DNA of 64,000 nt from Microbacterium yannicii PS01 (GCF_000304335.1 NZ_CAJF01000022.1:1-64000), one strand, 5' to 3'. Shown: positions 1-11,562, counted from the first letter of the stretch. Numbers and translations: made by a program. Notes: generated by a model from the letters alone, not told the origin.

Positions 1-624
1 CGCGGTGTAGCCCGAGGGCGGTGCCGGCGGCGCGGTGTATCCGGCCGGAGGCTGGTAGCCGGCGGGAGGGGCGTAGCCGCCCGGAGCCGTCGCGGGGTTC
101 GCGGGGTAGCCGCCGGCGGGTGCCTGGCTGGGAACGCCCGACCACACGGTCTTGTCGGCGAGGAAGTTGCCCGCCCACGGTGCCGCGGGGATGGCGGTGT
201 TCCAGCGCGACCGGTCGAACGCGTTGATGCCGAGCCACACGATGGAGAGGAAGAAGTACAGGATCAGCCAGACGGCTTCCTTCTGCAGCTTCAGACCCAC
301 GCGCCAGGCGGCGAGCAGCGTGTAGAGGAACGCCGCGATCCCGATGATGGTGCCGAGCACGGGGACCCAGCCCAGCACGATGGTGCCACCCCAGAGCACC
401 AGCAGCCACCACGGGTTGAGGTCGCCGAGCTTGACGAAGATCAGGGTGTTGTAGATCGGCACCCACGCGCGCCACTTCCCCTGCACTCCCGCCTTCTCGA
501 AGATCTTCATCAGGAACCACGAGGTCAGGACGTACCCGATGACGGCGAAGAAGAGGAAGAGCGGAAGGAAGATGAAGATCCAGGCCAGCACGTAACCAGC
601 CCCGTAGTCGGAATAGTCGGTCAT
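1..624 (-). CDS. DUF5684-type membrane protein, partial (C-terminus beyond left edge)
   Basis: The reading frame starts at ATG 624 behind a GGAGG ribosome site (631-635) and is still open at position 1, so only about 208 codons are seen. The N-terminal part is strongly hydrophobic (WIFIFLPLFLFFAVIGYVL near residues 14-32), followed by further membrane segments up to about residue 125. From about residue 150 the protein becomes a Gly/Pro/Tyr-rich tail with repeated GGY and PPAGY units. This layout fits the DUF5684 family of actinobacterial membrane proteins, whose function is unknown to me. A 24-codon frame ends in an ATGA overlap with its start. The family name is an inference from the N-terminal pattern. 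Confidence 0.75.
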   Translation of the reverse strand, partial: MTDYSDYGAGYVLAWIFIFLPLFLFFAVIGYVLTSWFLMKIFEKAGVQGKWRAWVPIYNTLIFVKLGDLNPWWLLVLWGGTIVLGWVPVLGTIIGIAAFLYTLLAAWRVGLKLQKEAVWLILYFFLSIVWLGINAFDRSRWNTAIPAAPWAGNFLADKTVWSGVPSQAPAGGYPANPATAPGGYAPPAGYQPPAGYTAPPAPPSGYTA

Positions 625-695
625 TTACGGCCTCCCAGGGCCACGAACGACATCGTGAAGACCACGATGGCGAGGCAAGCAGCCCCGCGGCTCAC
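621..695 (-). CDS. Candidate 24-residue membrane peptide, coupled to the DUF5684-type gene
   Basis: A GTG-started frame encodes 24 residues, with a hydrophobic core ACLAIVVFTMSFVALGG and a basic end RK. Its TGA overlaps the ATG of the next gene as ATGA, the coupling signal used widely in this window. Against it, a TAGCAT -10-like box at 696-701 directly abuts the GTG, so a transcript from that box would start inside the frame. An internal ATG would then give only MSFVALGGRK. Treat as a candidate only. Confidence 0.3.
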   Translation of the reverse strand: MSRGAACLAIVVFTMSFVALGGRK

Positions 696-808
696 ATGCT
701 ATCGACGCGCGCGCCGCCGTGTCAGCATTACGGCCGTGTCGGGGGGATGGCCCCCGTCGCGCCGCGGTGGATAGCCTGGGCACATCCGTCCCGAGCGAAG
801 GAGTCTCG

Positions 809-1294
809 ATGACCGCTCAGAACCCGTCCTCTCCCCCGCCGCTTCCCGAGCGGTCCGCTGCGGAGGTCGCCCGTGAGACCGATGCGCGCACCACGACATC
901 TGGCTACGGCCCCGGCGCCGACCCCGACGACACCGGGGTCCCCCGTGTCGGAGGCGACGCCGGCGACATCGGGCGCGGGTTCTTCTCGGCGCTGTTCGAC
1001 CTGTCGTTCCGCACCTTCATCACGCGGCGACTGGCGAGCGTCTTCTACCTCGTCGGACTGATCGCCATCGGCATCGGGTTCATCGTCTACTTCGTCAGCG
1101 GCCTCATCGGCGGCATCTCGCTGCTCTGGTACAACGTCGGCGGCGGCATCAGCGCCATCGTCGCCACGCTCGTGATCGTACCGGTGCTGACCTTCCTCGC
1201 GATCATCCTGCTGAGGTTCGTCATCGAGGGCGTCGTCGCCCTGATCGCGATCGCCGAGAACACCGAGCGCACGGCCGAGAACACCCGGGGCTGA
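809..1294 (+). CDS. DUF4282 domain-containing membrane protein
   Basis: The protein has 161 residues from ATG 809, chosen because GAAGGA lies a few bases upstream and a TAGCCT -10 box sits at 772-777. The first 60 residues are polar and rich in Pro, Ala and Asp. The DUF4282 core follows: RTFITRRLASVFYLVG starts the first of two long membrane segments, and the second is VVPVLTFLAIILLRFVIEG-like. The C-terminus is a charged helix (AENTERTAENTRG). The family role is unknown; it is a small integral membrane protein. It converges on the broken yaaA with only two bases between the stops. Confidence 0.8.
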   Translation: MTAQNPSSPPPLPERSAAEVARETDARTTTSGYGPGADPDDTGVPRVGGDAGDIGRGFFSALFDLSFRTFITRRLASVFYLVGLIAIGIGFIVYFVSGLIGGISLLWYNVGGGISAIVATLVIVPVLTFLAIILLRFVIEGVVALIAIAENTERTAENTRG

Positions 1295-1296
1295 CG

Positions 1297-2053
1297 CTAG
1301 GGGCTCGCGAACAGCTCCAGCTCGCCGGTCGCGTTCTCGCGCATTCGGAGTCCTGCCGCGTCCGCCCAGCGCAGGAACGCTGCGGCGGACCCGAGGCGCG
1401 GCCGCTCGGCGGCCAGGCGACGAACGAGCGCGCCCTTCGCGTGCTTGTTGAAGTGGTTGAGCGCACGCACCGCCCCGCCGGGACCTTCGCTCACGACCCG
1501 CACGTAGCGGGAGGGGATCCCGCCGGGTACCGGACCGAGCACCGCATAGGCCTCAGAGCGCAGGTCGAGCACGAAGCGCGGTGCGGCCTCCGCGAGAGCG
1601 GTGGTGACGGCATCCGCCCACACGCGTCGCAGCGCCGGAAGCCCGGGGATCGACGACGACGCCCCCAGCCGGTACGCCGGGATCGGGTCGAGTCCGCCCA
1701 CGGGCCCGAACGGCGCCGAGTGCACCAGGACATGACCGCCGATCCAGCGGCGGGCGACGGCGTCGAGGGATGCCGCGTCCAGCGCGTCGTAGAGCACTCC
1801 GGTGTAGCGATCGACCGCCGCCATCGTCGGCGACGTCCGCAGCTGCGCGTTCACCGCGACCTCGCCGCGCTGCGTCGGGCCGAGCTTCAGCACGCGCGCG
1901 GCCTCGTCCTCGTCGGCCGACAGCGCGATGAGCGCGTCGACGACCGTCTCACGCTGCGGAGTCAGACCCCCCGAGCGAAAGGGAGGCCGTGTCGAGCGGC
2001 GCACGTCGGCCGCCCGAGCGTTTCGTCTCGGAGGGAGGCAGGAGGATCAGCAT
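1297..2053 (-). pseudogene. yaaA: yaaA, peroxide-stress protein family, frameshifted
   Basis: The YaaA/UPF0246 family limits free-iron damage under peroxide stress in E. coli. The expected N-terminus, MLILLPPSETKRSGG, is encoded from ATG 2053, but that frame reaches a stop about 34 codons later. The rest of the protein (SGGLTPQRETVVDALIALS onward, with ALNHFNKHAKG near the C-terminus) continues in a frame offset by one base. The switch falls at a run of six C (1967-1972, G on the coding strand); with five the frame reads through as LGGLTPQRE and gives a normal product of about 251 residues. It is either a true inactivating insertion, a phase-variable homopolymer or a sequencing error. It lies just past the atp terminator. 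Confidence 0.85.
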
Positions 2054-2071
2054 GGGCGCTTCCGGAAAGAC

Positions 2072-2105
2072 GCCTCGGCCGGTTCCCAGGGGAACCGGCC
2101 GAGGC
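2072..2105 (-). terminator. Terminator hairpin of the atp operon
   Basis: A perfect 16-bp stem (arms 2072-2087 and 2090-2105) with a two-base loop lies 18 bases after the atpC stop. On the minus strand the stem is followed by GTCTTT, giving a weak U-tract. It closes the ATP synthase operon and separates it from yaaA, whose ATG lies 18 bases further on. Confidence 0.75.
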
Positions 2106-2122
2106 GGACAGATGTGACAGCG

Positions 2123-2383
2123 TCAGGCGATCAGCGCCGCGTTGCCCGCCACGATCGTCAGGTCGTCGCCCTCCATGGAGAGGAATCCGTCCTGCGCGTT
2201 GGCGATGATCTTCGAGCCGGAGGTCTCGGTGATGCGCACCTGACCCTCAGCGAGGATGGCCAGCACCGGCTCATGGCCGGGCATGAAGCCGATCTCGCCC
2301 AGGACGGTCTTGGCGACGACGAGCGACGCCTCACCCGACCAGACCTCCGCGTCCGCGGAGACGAGGCTCACCTTGAGTGGCAT
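2123..2383 (-). CDS. atpC: F1Fo ATP synthase epsilon subunit
   Basis: This 86-residue subunit sits in the F1 central stalk and couples gamma rotation to catalysis and inhibition. The start MPLKVSLVSADAEVWSG is typical, as is the IGFMPGHEPVLAIL segment of the beta-sandwich. It stops after about 86 residues, so it has the N-terminal beta domain but lacks most of the C-terminal two-helix inhibitory domain found in the roughly 135-residue E. coli protein; short epsilon subunits are common in this group. It starts one base after the atpD stop and is the last gene of the operon. Confidence 0.93.
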   Translation of the reverse strand: MPLKVSLVSADAEVWSGEASLVVAKTVLGEIGFMPGHEPVLAILAEGQVRITETSGSKIIANAQDGFLSMEGDDLTIVAGNAALIA

Positions 2384-2384
2384 G

Positions 2385-4752
<2,368 letters not shown>

Positions 4753-4772
4753 TGTCCTAGTCCGGTGTCGCC

Positions 4773-6413
4773 TTAGCGGCGGCCCTTGACGATCTTCTCC
4801 TGGTTCACGTCATCGACCTCTGCGGCCGCGACCTCTTCGTGGCCGAGGCGACCGATCGCCTGGCCCTTGCCGGCCTGGAACTCGAGGATGAACTCGTCGG
4901 TCCTCTTCGCGAGCTCGGCGACGGTGTCGTCGTCGAGGACGTTCGTGTCGCGAAGCGTGTCGAGCACCGTTGTGTTGCGGCGAAGGTAGTCCAGCAGCTC
5001 GCGCTCGAACGAGAGCACGTCCTCGACCTCGATCGAGTCCAGCTTCCCGTTGGTGCCGGCCCAGATCGAGACGACCTGCTCCTCCACCGGGTACGGCGAG
5101 TACTGCGGCTGCTTGAGCAGCTCGGTCAGGCGCGCACCGCGGGCCAGCTGGCGACGCGATGCGGGGTCGAGGTCGCTCGCGAACATCGCGAACGCCTCGA
5201 GCGAGCGGTACTGCGCCAGCTCGAGCTTCAGCGTGCCCGAGACCTTCTTGATCGACTTGACCTGGGCGTCGCCGCCGACGCGCGACACCGAGATGCCGAC
5301 GTCGACCGCGGGACGCTGGTTGGCGTTGAAGAGGTCCGACTGCAGGAAGATCTGGCCGTCGGTGATCGAGATCACGTTGGTCGGGATGTAGGCCGACACG
5401 TCGTTCGCCTTCGTCTCGATGATCGGCAGGCCCGTCATCGAGCCCGCGCCCAGCTCGTCCGACAGCTTCGCGCAGCGCTCGAGCAGACGCGAGTGCAGGT
5501 AGAACACGTCGCCGGGGTACGCCTCGCGGCCCGGCGGGCGGCGCAGGAGGAGCGACACGGCTCGGTAGGCCTCGGCCTGCTTGGTCAGGTCGTCGAAGAT
5601 GATGAGCACGTGCTTGCCGTCGTACATCCAGTGCTGGCCGATGGCCGAGCCGGTGTAGGGGGCGAGGTACTTGAAGCCGGCGGGGTCGGAGGCGGGAGCC
5701 GCGACGATCGTCGTGTACTCCATGGCCCCGGCGTCCTCGAGCGCGCCCTTGACGGCCGCGATCGTCGAGCCCTTCTGACCGATGGCGACGTAGATGCAGC
5801 GAACCTGCTTGTCCTTGTCGCCGGACTCCCAGTTGGCCTTCTGGTTGATGATCGTGTCGATCGCGATGGCCGTCTTGCCGGTCTGGCGGTCGCCGATGAT
5901 GAGCTGGCGCTGGCCGCGGCCGACCGGGATCATCGCGTCGATGGCCTTGATGCCGGTCTGGAGCGGCTCGTGCACCGACTTGCGCTGCATGACGCCGGGC
6001 GCCTGCAGCTCGAGTGCACGACGGCCCTCGATGCCGGTGATCTCGCCGAGACCGTCGATCGGGTTGCCCAGCGGGTCGACCACGCGGCCGAGGTAACCTT
6101 CGCCGACCGGCACCGACAGCACCTCGCCCGTGCGGGTCACGGAGTTGCCGGCTTCGATGCCGGAGAACTCGCCCAGCACGACGACGCCGATCTCGTGCTC
6201 GTCGAGGTTCTGTGCGAGGCCGAGCGTGCCGTCCTCGAACGTCACGAGCTCGTTCGCCATGACGCCGGGCAGGCCCTCGACGTGCGCGATGCCGTCGGCG
6301 GCATCGATGACGGTGCCGACCTCGGTCGCCGCGGCCCCGGTGGGCTCGTAGGCGGCGACGAAATCCTTCAGCGCGTCACGGATGACGTCGGGGCTGATTG
6401 ACAGTTCTGCCAT
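4773..6413 (-). CDS. atpA: F1Fo ATP synthase alpha subunit
   Basis: The non-catalytic nucleotide-binding subunit of F1 has 546 residues. The P-loop [15 protein letters not shown] near residue 175 and the [11 protein letters not shown] lead-in are intact, and the segment [20 protein letters not shown] is the standard alpha-subunit region. The C-terminus has the actinobacterial extension ending [16 protein letters not shown] 76-base gap separates it from atpH upstream, the largest gap in the operon after atpB, and may hold a weak internal signal, although none is obvious. Confidence 0.97.
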   Translation of the reverse strand: MAELSISPDVIRDALKDFVAAYEPTGAAATEVGTVIDAADGIAHVEGLPGVMANELVTFEDGTLGLAQNLDEHEIGVVVLGEFSGIEAGNSVTRTGEVLSVPVGEGYLGRVVDPLGNPIDGLGEITGIEGRRALELQAPGVMQRKSVHEPLQTGIKAIDAMIPVGRGQRQLIIGDRQTGKTAIAIDTIINQKANWESGDKDKQVRCIYVAIGQKGSTIAAVKGALEDAGAMEYTTIVAAPASDPAGFKYLAPYTGSAIGQHWMYDGKHVLIIFDDLTKQAEAYRAVSLLLRRPPGREAYPGDVFYLHSRLLERCAKLSDELGAGSMTGLPIIETKANDVSAYIPTNVISITDGQIFLQSDLFNANQRPAVDVGISVSRVGGDAQVKSIKKVSGTLKLELAQYRSLEAFAMFASDLDPASRRQLARGARLTELLKQPQYSPYPVEEQVVSIWAGTNGKLDSIEVEDVLSFERELLDYLRRNTTVLDTLRDTNVLDDDTVAELAKRTDEFILEFQAGKGQAIGRLGHEEVAAAEVDDVNQEKIVKGRR

Positions 6414-6489
6414 TGTCTTCCCTTTGTTTCAAAGTTCGTGTGGGTGGGGACGAGGCCCCGAGATCTCCGCGCTCGGCGGGAAGTCTGTA

Positions 6490-7281
6490 CTAGCCGGCCA
6501 GCCGCTGGCGAAGATCGGCCAGGCGCGACGACACGCTCGCGTCGATGACGTCGTCGCCGATCTGCACGCGCAGTCCGCCGACCACGGCTCGGTCGACGAC
6601 GGTGTTGATCGACACGCGCGACCCGTACCGCGCCGACAAGGCCGCGGCGAGGCGGTCTGTCTGCGCGGGGCTCAGCGGCGACGCGGCGAAGACCGTCGCG
6701 ACCTTGCGCCCGCGCTGATCGGCCACGATCCTCGTCGCCCGCGAGAGCAGCTGTCGGACGCGGCGCTCGCGCGGCTGCTGGACGAGGGATGATGCGATGA
6801 GAGTCGCGGCAGCACTCGCACGTCCACTCAGCAGCGTCTGGACGAGCGCTCCCTTGGCGGAGGCGTCTCCGAGCCGGCTGCCCAGTGCGAGCTCGAGCTC
6901 GGAGTTGCCCGCGACGGTCCGGGAGAAGCGGAACAGCTCGTCCTCGACATCGGCCGAGCCGTCGGCGATCGCCGCTGCCCGCACCGCGAGCTCTTCGATC
7001 CCGTCGACGAGGTCGGCCGGCGTCGACCACCGCTGCTCGACGGCCGTCGTCAGCAGCGATGCCGTCGCAGGCGCCACGGCCGTGCCGAACACGTCGCTCA
7101 CGACCTTGCGCCGCGCCGCGACCGGCGCGGAGGAGTCGGCCAGCGCGCCGCTCAGCTGCGACGAGTCGCCCACCGCGCGTGCCGCCGCGAAGAGCTCGCG
7201 GGCCACGTCGAGGTCGACGCCCGACGCGGCGCTGAGCGCCGCGGTCGTCGCCGCGAGGGCCTGAGTGGTCGCGCTGCCCAT
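6490..7281 (-). CDS. atpH: F1Fo ATP synthase delta subunit
   Basis: The delta subunit (263 residues) joins the peripheral b stalk to the top of F1. It has the long actinobacterial form: an N-terminal six-helix domain and a C-terminal part with VVGGLRVQIGDDVIDASVSSRLADL, the delta/OSCP signature region. In mycobacteria b and delta are fused into one longer protein, but here they are separate genes, as in other Microbacteriaceae. Its ATG overlaps the atpF stop as TAATG, indicating translational coupling. Confidence 0.94.
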   Translation of the reverse strand: MGSATTQALAATTAALSAASGVDLDVARELFAAARAVGDSSQLSGALADSSAPVAARRKVVSDVFGTAVAPATASLLTTAVEQRWSTPADLVDGIEELAVRAAAIADGSADVEDELFRFSRTVAGNSELELALGSRLGDASAKGALVQTLLSGRASAAATLIASSLVQQPRERRVRQLLSRATRIVADQRGRKVATVFAASPLSPAQTDRLAAALSARYGSRVSINTVVDRAVVGGLRVQIGDDVIDASVSSRLADLRQRLAG

Positions 7282-7835
7282 TACGCCTTGGCTCCTTCGG
7301 ATGCCTCGAGCTCGGCGAGGAAGCGGTCGACCACGGCCTGGGCCTTCTGGTCGTCCGTCAGCGTCTCACCGATCACGCCGCCGGCCAGGTCGAGGGCGAG
7401 CGTGCCCACCTCGCTGCGCAGCGACACCAGAGCGGTCTGGCGCTCGGCCTCGATCTGCGAGTGCGCCGTCGCCGTCAGGCGCGCAGCCTCGGCGGTCGCC
7501 GTCTCTTTGGCCTCGGCGACGATCTTGCGGCCGTCCTCGCGGGCGGCGTCGCGGATCTCACCGGCCTCCTTGCGGGCGTCGGCGAGCTGGGCGGTGTACT
7601 CCTCGAGAGCCGCCTCGGCCTTGCGCTGCGCCTCGTCGGCCTTCGCGATGTTGCCTTCGATCGCCGTCGAGCGCTCGTCGAGCATCTTCTTCATCCGCGG
7701 AAGAGCGACCTTCCAGAAGATGAAGAGAATGACGACGAAGCAGACCGCCGACCAGATGATGTCGTACCAGGCGGGGATGAGCGGGTTGGGGGCCGCACCT
7801 TCCTCCGCCGCATACGCGACAAGAGCGTTCAGCAT
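7281..7835 (-). CDS. atpF: F1Fo ATP synthase b subunit
   Basis: This 184-residue peripheral-stalk protein anchors F1 to Fo. One membrane segment near the N-terminus (WYDIIWSAVCFVVILFIFW) is followed by a long, charged, alanine-rich helix expected to form the b-b coiled coil (KADEAQRKAEAALEEY and onward). The stop overlaps the atpH start by one base. Start ATG 7835 follows a GGAGACAGG-type ribosome site. Confidence 0.95.
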   Translation of the reverse strand: MLNALVAYAAEEGAAPNPLIPAWYDIIWSAVCFVVILFIFWKVALPRMKKMLDERSTAIEGNIAKADEAQRKAEAALEEYTAQLADARKEAGEIRDAAREDGRKIVAEAKETATAEAARLTATAHSQIEAERQTALVSLRSEVGTLALDLAGGVIGETLTDDQKAQAVVDRFLAELEASEGAKA

Positions 7836-7864
7836 CCTGTCTCCTTAGGGCTGGAAGTCGACGA

Positions 7865-8119
<255 letters not shown>

Positions 8120-8147
8120 TTATGGGCGGCTTTACGGGCCGACCCGC

Positions 8148-9029
8148 TTAGTGCTCTTCCGCGACCGCGAGCTGGATGTAGACCGCGGTGAGGAGAGCGA
8201 AGACGTACGCCTGGAGGACGGCCACCAGGATTTCGAACAGGGTGAAGATGAAGCCGAACGCGAGCGACCCGGCCGCGAGCGCCGACCACCAGCCGCCCAT
8301 GTCGATGAGGAAGAACTGCGTCGCCGCGAAGAAGAGCACGAGCAGCAGGTGGCCGACCATCATGTTCATGAGGAGTCGGAGCGTGAGCGTGACCGGCCGG
8401 ATGATGAAGGTCGAGATCAGCTCGATCGGCGTCACGATGATGTAGATCGGCCACGGCACGCCCGACGGGAAGAGCGAGTTCTTGAAGAAGTTCTTCGGGC
8501 TCTTCTTGATGCCGGCGTAGATGAAGGTGACATAGCTCACGACGGCGAGCGTCAGCGGCACGGCGACGATCGCGGTTCCGGCGATGTTCAGGAACGGGAT
8601 GATCCCCGTGATGTTCATGAACAGCACCATGAAGAAGATCGTGGTGAGGATCGGAAGGAAGCGCTGGGCGTCCTTCTTTCCGAGCAGGTCTTCGCCGATG
8701 TTCACCCGGACGAAGTCCAGGCCCATCTCGACCAGGCTCTGGAACCGGCCGGGCACGACCTTCATGCGGCGGGTGCCGAGCCAGAAGATCAGAACGATCG
8801 CGGCGGTCGCCAGGAACTGGATCAGGTGGATCCGCGTGACCGGAACCCCCGCCAGGCTGAAGAGCACCTCGGGGAAGAACTCGTCGATCGACGGCCCGTG
8901 GAACTCCGGGGGCGCGTCGGCGGCAAAGGGGGCGATCAGGGTCGCAGCTTGAGTAGTCAGCGCTGGCTCCAGCTTCGGGGCATCGGTCAAGAACCTTTGC
9001 GACGATGGTCGGTGAGCGTCACTCCGCAA
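8148..9029 (-). CDS. atpB: F1Fo ATP synthase a subunit (proton channel)
   Basis: The a subunit provides the proton half-channels beside the c ring. The essential arginine lies in PVTLTLRLLMNMMVGHL, and membrane segments such as FLPILTTIFFMVLFMNITGII are present. The start is uncertain: a TTG at 9029 is the furthest upstream, but a 7-bp hairpin (9031-9047) abuts it and no ribosome site precedes it. A second TTG at 8990, with CAAAGG just upstream, or a nearby non-ATG codon before TTQAATLIAPF, may be the true start. The core family match starts near EFHGPSIDEFFPE. Confidence 0.93.
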   Translation of the reverse strand: MRSDAHRPSSQRFLTDAPKLEPALTTQAATLIAPFAADAPPEFHGPSIDEFFPEVLFSLAGVPVTRIHLIQFLATAAIVLIFWLGTRRMKVVPGRFQSLVEMGLDFVRVNIGEDLLGKKDAQRFLPILTTIFFMVLFMNITGIIPFLNIAGTAIVAVPLTLAVVSYVTFIYAGIKKSPKNFFKNSLFPSGVPWPIYIIVTPIELISTFIIRPVTLTLRLLMNMMVGHLLLVLFFAATQFFLIDMGGWWSALAAGSLAFGFIFTLFEILVAVLQAYVFALLTAVYIQLAVAEEH

Positions 9030-9030
9030 G

Positions 9031-9068
9031 CGCTCGCAGAGCGAGCGGGCGGGCGCTCAGTCAGCCTA
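9031..9068 (-). promoter_or_regulatory. Probable atp operon promoter and leader hairpin
   Basis: An extended -10 box (TGATAGGCT; hexamer at 9063-9068) lies in front of atpB, with no good -35. The predicted leader contains a perfect 7-bp hairpin with a three-base loop at 9031-9047, directly ahead of the possible atpB starts. This would let atpB-atpC be transcribed apart from the upstream wecA/atpI-like genes. Confidence 0.5.
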
Positions 9069-9593
9069 TCAAACTTGTGAGGGCCCGGAATCCGCCGCGG
9101 GTCCGGGCCGACCCGAGCCGTGCCCGTCGGTGCGGTCTCCGGCATCCGGGTCGGTCGGCAGCTCGACGTCGCTGACGTGCGGCACCCGCATGCGCAGCAG
9201 CACCACCACGTCGACCAGGAGCGAGGCCAGGACGCTCACCACGACGGCGACGAAGAAGACGGTGGGTTGCACCCACGGCTGGTCGCGCAGCACCAGCAGC
9301 GCGACGATGAAGACGATGAACTTGAGGATCCACCCGCCCAGCACGATCGCGAAGAAGAACGGCACGTACAGCTCCTGGCCGTACCAGCGGTTGGCGATCA
9401 GGATGCTGGCGCCGGTGATCCCGAGGAACACCGCCGCGACGAGCACGCCGACCAGCGCGCTCCACAGCCCGGTCGTTCCCGCGACGAGGTAGCCGACGAC
9501 CGCGCCGACGACAGCGAGCACGGCGGTCACCGTGCCCGACCACACCAGGACGGTGCGCAGGATCGGCGTGCTGGAGACGGGGCTGGGGGTCAT
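9069..9593 (-). CDS. AtpI-like small membrane protein
   Basis: The protein has 174 residues and about four membrane segments: VLVWSGTVTAVLAVVGAVVG, LWSALVGVLVAAVFLGITGA, FFFAIVLGGWILKFIVFIVA and VFFVAVVVSVLASLLVDVVV. A polar Asp/Gly/Pro tail follows. Position directly before atpB and topology match the AtpI/Rv1303-type protein that helps c-ring assembly or magnesium handling in other bacteria; the sequence match is by topology only. Its ATG overlaps the wecA stop as ATGA, so it is translationally coupled to wecA. Confidence 0.7.
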   Translation of the reverse strand: MTPSPVSSTPILRTVLVWSGTVTAVLAVVGAVVGYLVAGTTGLWSALVGVLVAAVFLGITGASILIANRWYGQELYVPFFFAIVLGGWILKFIVFIVALLVLRDQPWVQPTVFFVAVVVSVLASLLVDVVVLLRMRVPHVSDVELPTDPDAGDRTDGHGSGRPGPAADSGPSQV

Positions 9594-10786
9594 CGGGCGA
9601 TCTCCGGGATGGTGGGGTCGGACGCCGGGGTGGGCGCCGAACGGTGGGAGCTCGCGCGCGGACGGCGACGCGAGGGCAGGAAGGTGACGACGAGACAGGC
9701 CGCGACGCCGACCACGCCGTACGCGACGCCGATGAGGTAGTCGCCGGGCCACTCCAGCGTGGTGCCGATGTACATCAGCAGCACAGACAGGCTCACGAGC
9801 GCGGTCCACGCATAGAAGATGAGCACGGCATCGCGGTCGGAGTGCCCCATGTCGAGCATGCGGTGGTGCAGGTGCTTGCGGTCGGGAGAGAACGGCGACT
9901 TGCCCCTGCTCATGCGGCGCACGACGGCGAGACCGAAGTCGAGCAGCGGCAGGAGCACCACGACGACGGGCAGCAGGATCGGGATGAAGGCACCGAGCAG
10001 CTGCGAACGGCCGAACTGGTCGTTGTCGCCCATCATGGCGGGGTCGAAGTTGCTGGTGATGGCGATGGCCGAGCACGCCATGAGCAGGCCCAGCATGAGC
10101 GCGCCGGCATCGCCCATGAACAGGCGCGCCGGACTCCAGTTCAACGGCAGGAAGCCGATGCACGCGCCGATCAGCACCGCCGCGATGAAGGAGGCGAGGT
10201 TGAAGAACGAGCTCTCGCCGGTGTCGCGCACGAGCATGTAGGAGTACGCGAAGAACACCGCGTTGGCGATCAGGCAGACGCCGGCCACGAGGCCGTCGAG
10301 CCCGTCGATGAAGTTCACCGCGTTCATCACGACGACGATCGAGAACACCGTCAATGCGAAGCTCGCCCAGCTCGAGAAGATCGTCATGCCGCCCAGCGGC
10401 AGCGTGTAGATCTGCAGCTTGCCGAACCAGGCGATGACGCCGGCGGCCAGGAACTGCGCGCCGAGCTTGATCGTCCAGTCCAGATCCCACAGGTCGTCGA
10501 GAACGCCGACGACGACGATGAGCGCCGTCGCCCCCAGCAGCGCGTAGACCTCATGCGGCTGCGACCAGACGATGGCGAAGAACGGATGCTGCGACGAGAC
10601 CGCGAACGCCGCCACCACCCCGAGGAACATGGCGATGCCGCCCAGGCGCGGCGTCGGCGTCTTGTGGACGTCGCGCTCGCGGATGCCCGGGTACAGCTTG
10701 TACTTGAGGCTCAGTCGCCACACCGCCCACGACAGGACGAAGGTGACCGCCGCGGTCAGAAGGATCGTGAAGACGTACTGCTTCAC
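9590..10786 (-). CDS. wecA: Undecaprenyl-phosphate N-acetylglucosaminyl-1-phosphate transferase family (WecA/TagO)
   Basis: This polytopic membrane enzyme (398 residues from GTG 10786) transfers a sugar-1-phosphate from a UDP-sugar to the lipid carrier, the first step of cell-wall polymer (arabinogalactan or teichoic-type) synthesis. Family motifs are intact: VVGVLDDLWDLDW, NAVNFIDGLDGLVAGV, RLFMGDAGALMLG and the basic loop SPDRKHLHHRM. The GTG overlaps the tsaC stop (GTGA), fixing the start; an upstream extension would run through tsaC in another frame. The order tsaC-wecA-atpI-atp is conserved in actinobacteria. Confidence 0.92.
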   Translation of the reverse strand: MKQYVFTILLTAAVTFVLSWAVWRLSLKYKLYPGIRERDVHKTPTPRLGGIAMFLGVVAAFAVSSQHPFFAIVWSQPHEVYALLGATALIVVVGVLDDLWDLDWTIKLGAQFLAAGVIAWFGKLQIYTLPLGGMTIFSSWASFALTVFSIVVVMNAVNFIDGLDGLVAGVCLIANAVFFAYSYMLVRDTGESSFFNLASFIAAVLIGACIGFLPLNWSPARLFMGDAGALMLGLLMACSAIAITSNFDPAMMGDNDQFGRSQLLGAFIPILLPVVVVLLPLLDFGLAVVRRMSRGKSPFSPDRKHLHHRMLDMGHSDRDAVLIFYAWTALVSLSVLLMYIGTTLEWPGDYLIGVAYGVVGVAACLVVTFLPSRRRPRASSHRSAPTPASDPTIPEIAR

Positions 10787-11547
10787 GCGCCGTCGCGTTT
10801 CGGCTGCGAGGGCTCCGGCTCTGTCGCGGGATCGACGGGCCGTTCGACGGGCGCAGCCGGTGGGGCCGGGTAGTCTGGCTCGGGGTCCGGCTCGAGCAGG
10901 TCGCCGAGCACCTCCCGGAGGGCGGCGCGATCGATGGCGCCTTCCCGCAGGACGCGGATGAGAGGCCGGTCGCCGCCCACGAGGCTCGTGGCGTCGATGA
11001 TCGTCGAAGCGACCCCGGTCTTCGAGGGCCCGTCGCTGAGGTAGACGGCGACGCTGTCGCCCAGCATCCCCTGCGCGTCCTCCGCCGTGATGCCGGCCGC
11101 CATGCCGGTGAGGTTCGCGCTCGAGACCGCGAGCGGCCCCGTCTCCTCCAGCAGCTCCAGTGCCATGCGGTGGGCGGGCATCCGCACCGCCACCGTGCCG
11201 TGGGTGTCGCCGAGGTCCCACGACAGCGACGGCTGCGCCGGCAGCACGATCGTCAGGCCACCCGGCCAGAACGCCTCGACCAGGCGCTCGACCGGCTCGG
11301 GTACCTCCGCGACCAGGGCGCGCAGCGTCGTCAGCCCGGCGACGAGCACCGGCGGCGGCGACTGCCGGCCCCGGCCCTTCGCAGCGAGCAGGCGCTCGAC
11401 GGCCTTCGCGTCGAACGCGTCGGCGGCGACGCCGTAGACGGTGTCGGTCGGCATCACCACGAGTTCGCCGCGCCCGATGGCCTGGCGCGCCTGACGCATG
11501 CCGGAGAGCAGCTCCGCCTCGTCACGGCAGTCGAAGATGGGGGACAT
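10783..11547 (-). CDS. tsaC: L-threonylcarbamoyladenylate synthase (TsaC/Sua5)
   Basis: The enzyme uses threonine, bicarbonate and ATP to make threonylcarbamoyl-AMP for the t6A37 tRNA modification. The YrdC fold is clear: VVMPTDTVYGVAADAF, KGRGRQSPPPVLV, PLAVSSANLTGMAAG and the VASTIIDAT segment. The C-terminal tail is a Pro/Glu-rich extension and a full Sua5 domain is absent. I chose ATG 11547 over a GTG at 11556: a TAGACT -10 box at 11557-11562 predicts transcription starting near 11550, which would exclude the GTG and leave a leader of about three bases. It is coupled to wecA by a GTGA overlap. Confidence 0.9.
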   Translation of the reverse strand: MSPIFDCRDEAELLSGMRQARQAIGRGELVVMPTDTVYGVAADAFDAKAVERLLAAKGRGRQSPPPVLVAGLTTLRALVAEVPEPVERLVEAFWPGGLTIVLPAQPSLSWDLGDTHGTVAVRMPAHRMALELLEETGPLAVSSANLTGMAAGITAEDAQGMLGDSVAVYLSDGPSKTGVASTIIDATSLVGGDRPLIRVLREGAIDRAALREVLGDLLEPDPEPDYPAPPAAPVERPVDPATEPEPSQPKRDGA

Positions 11548-11556
11548 ATCGCCCAC

Positions 11557-11562
11557 AGTCTA
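11557..11562 (-). promoter_or_regulatory. -10 box for tsaC (near-leaderless)
   Basis: TAGACT on the minus strand lies nine bases before ATG 11547, predicting a leader of about three bases. It is adjacent to the tandem repeat array. Confidence 0.45.

Noticed and set aside
4839..6401. Long plus-strand frame opposite atpA
   Set aside because: Same reasons: mirror composition of the alpha subunit gene.
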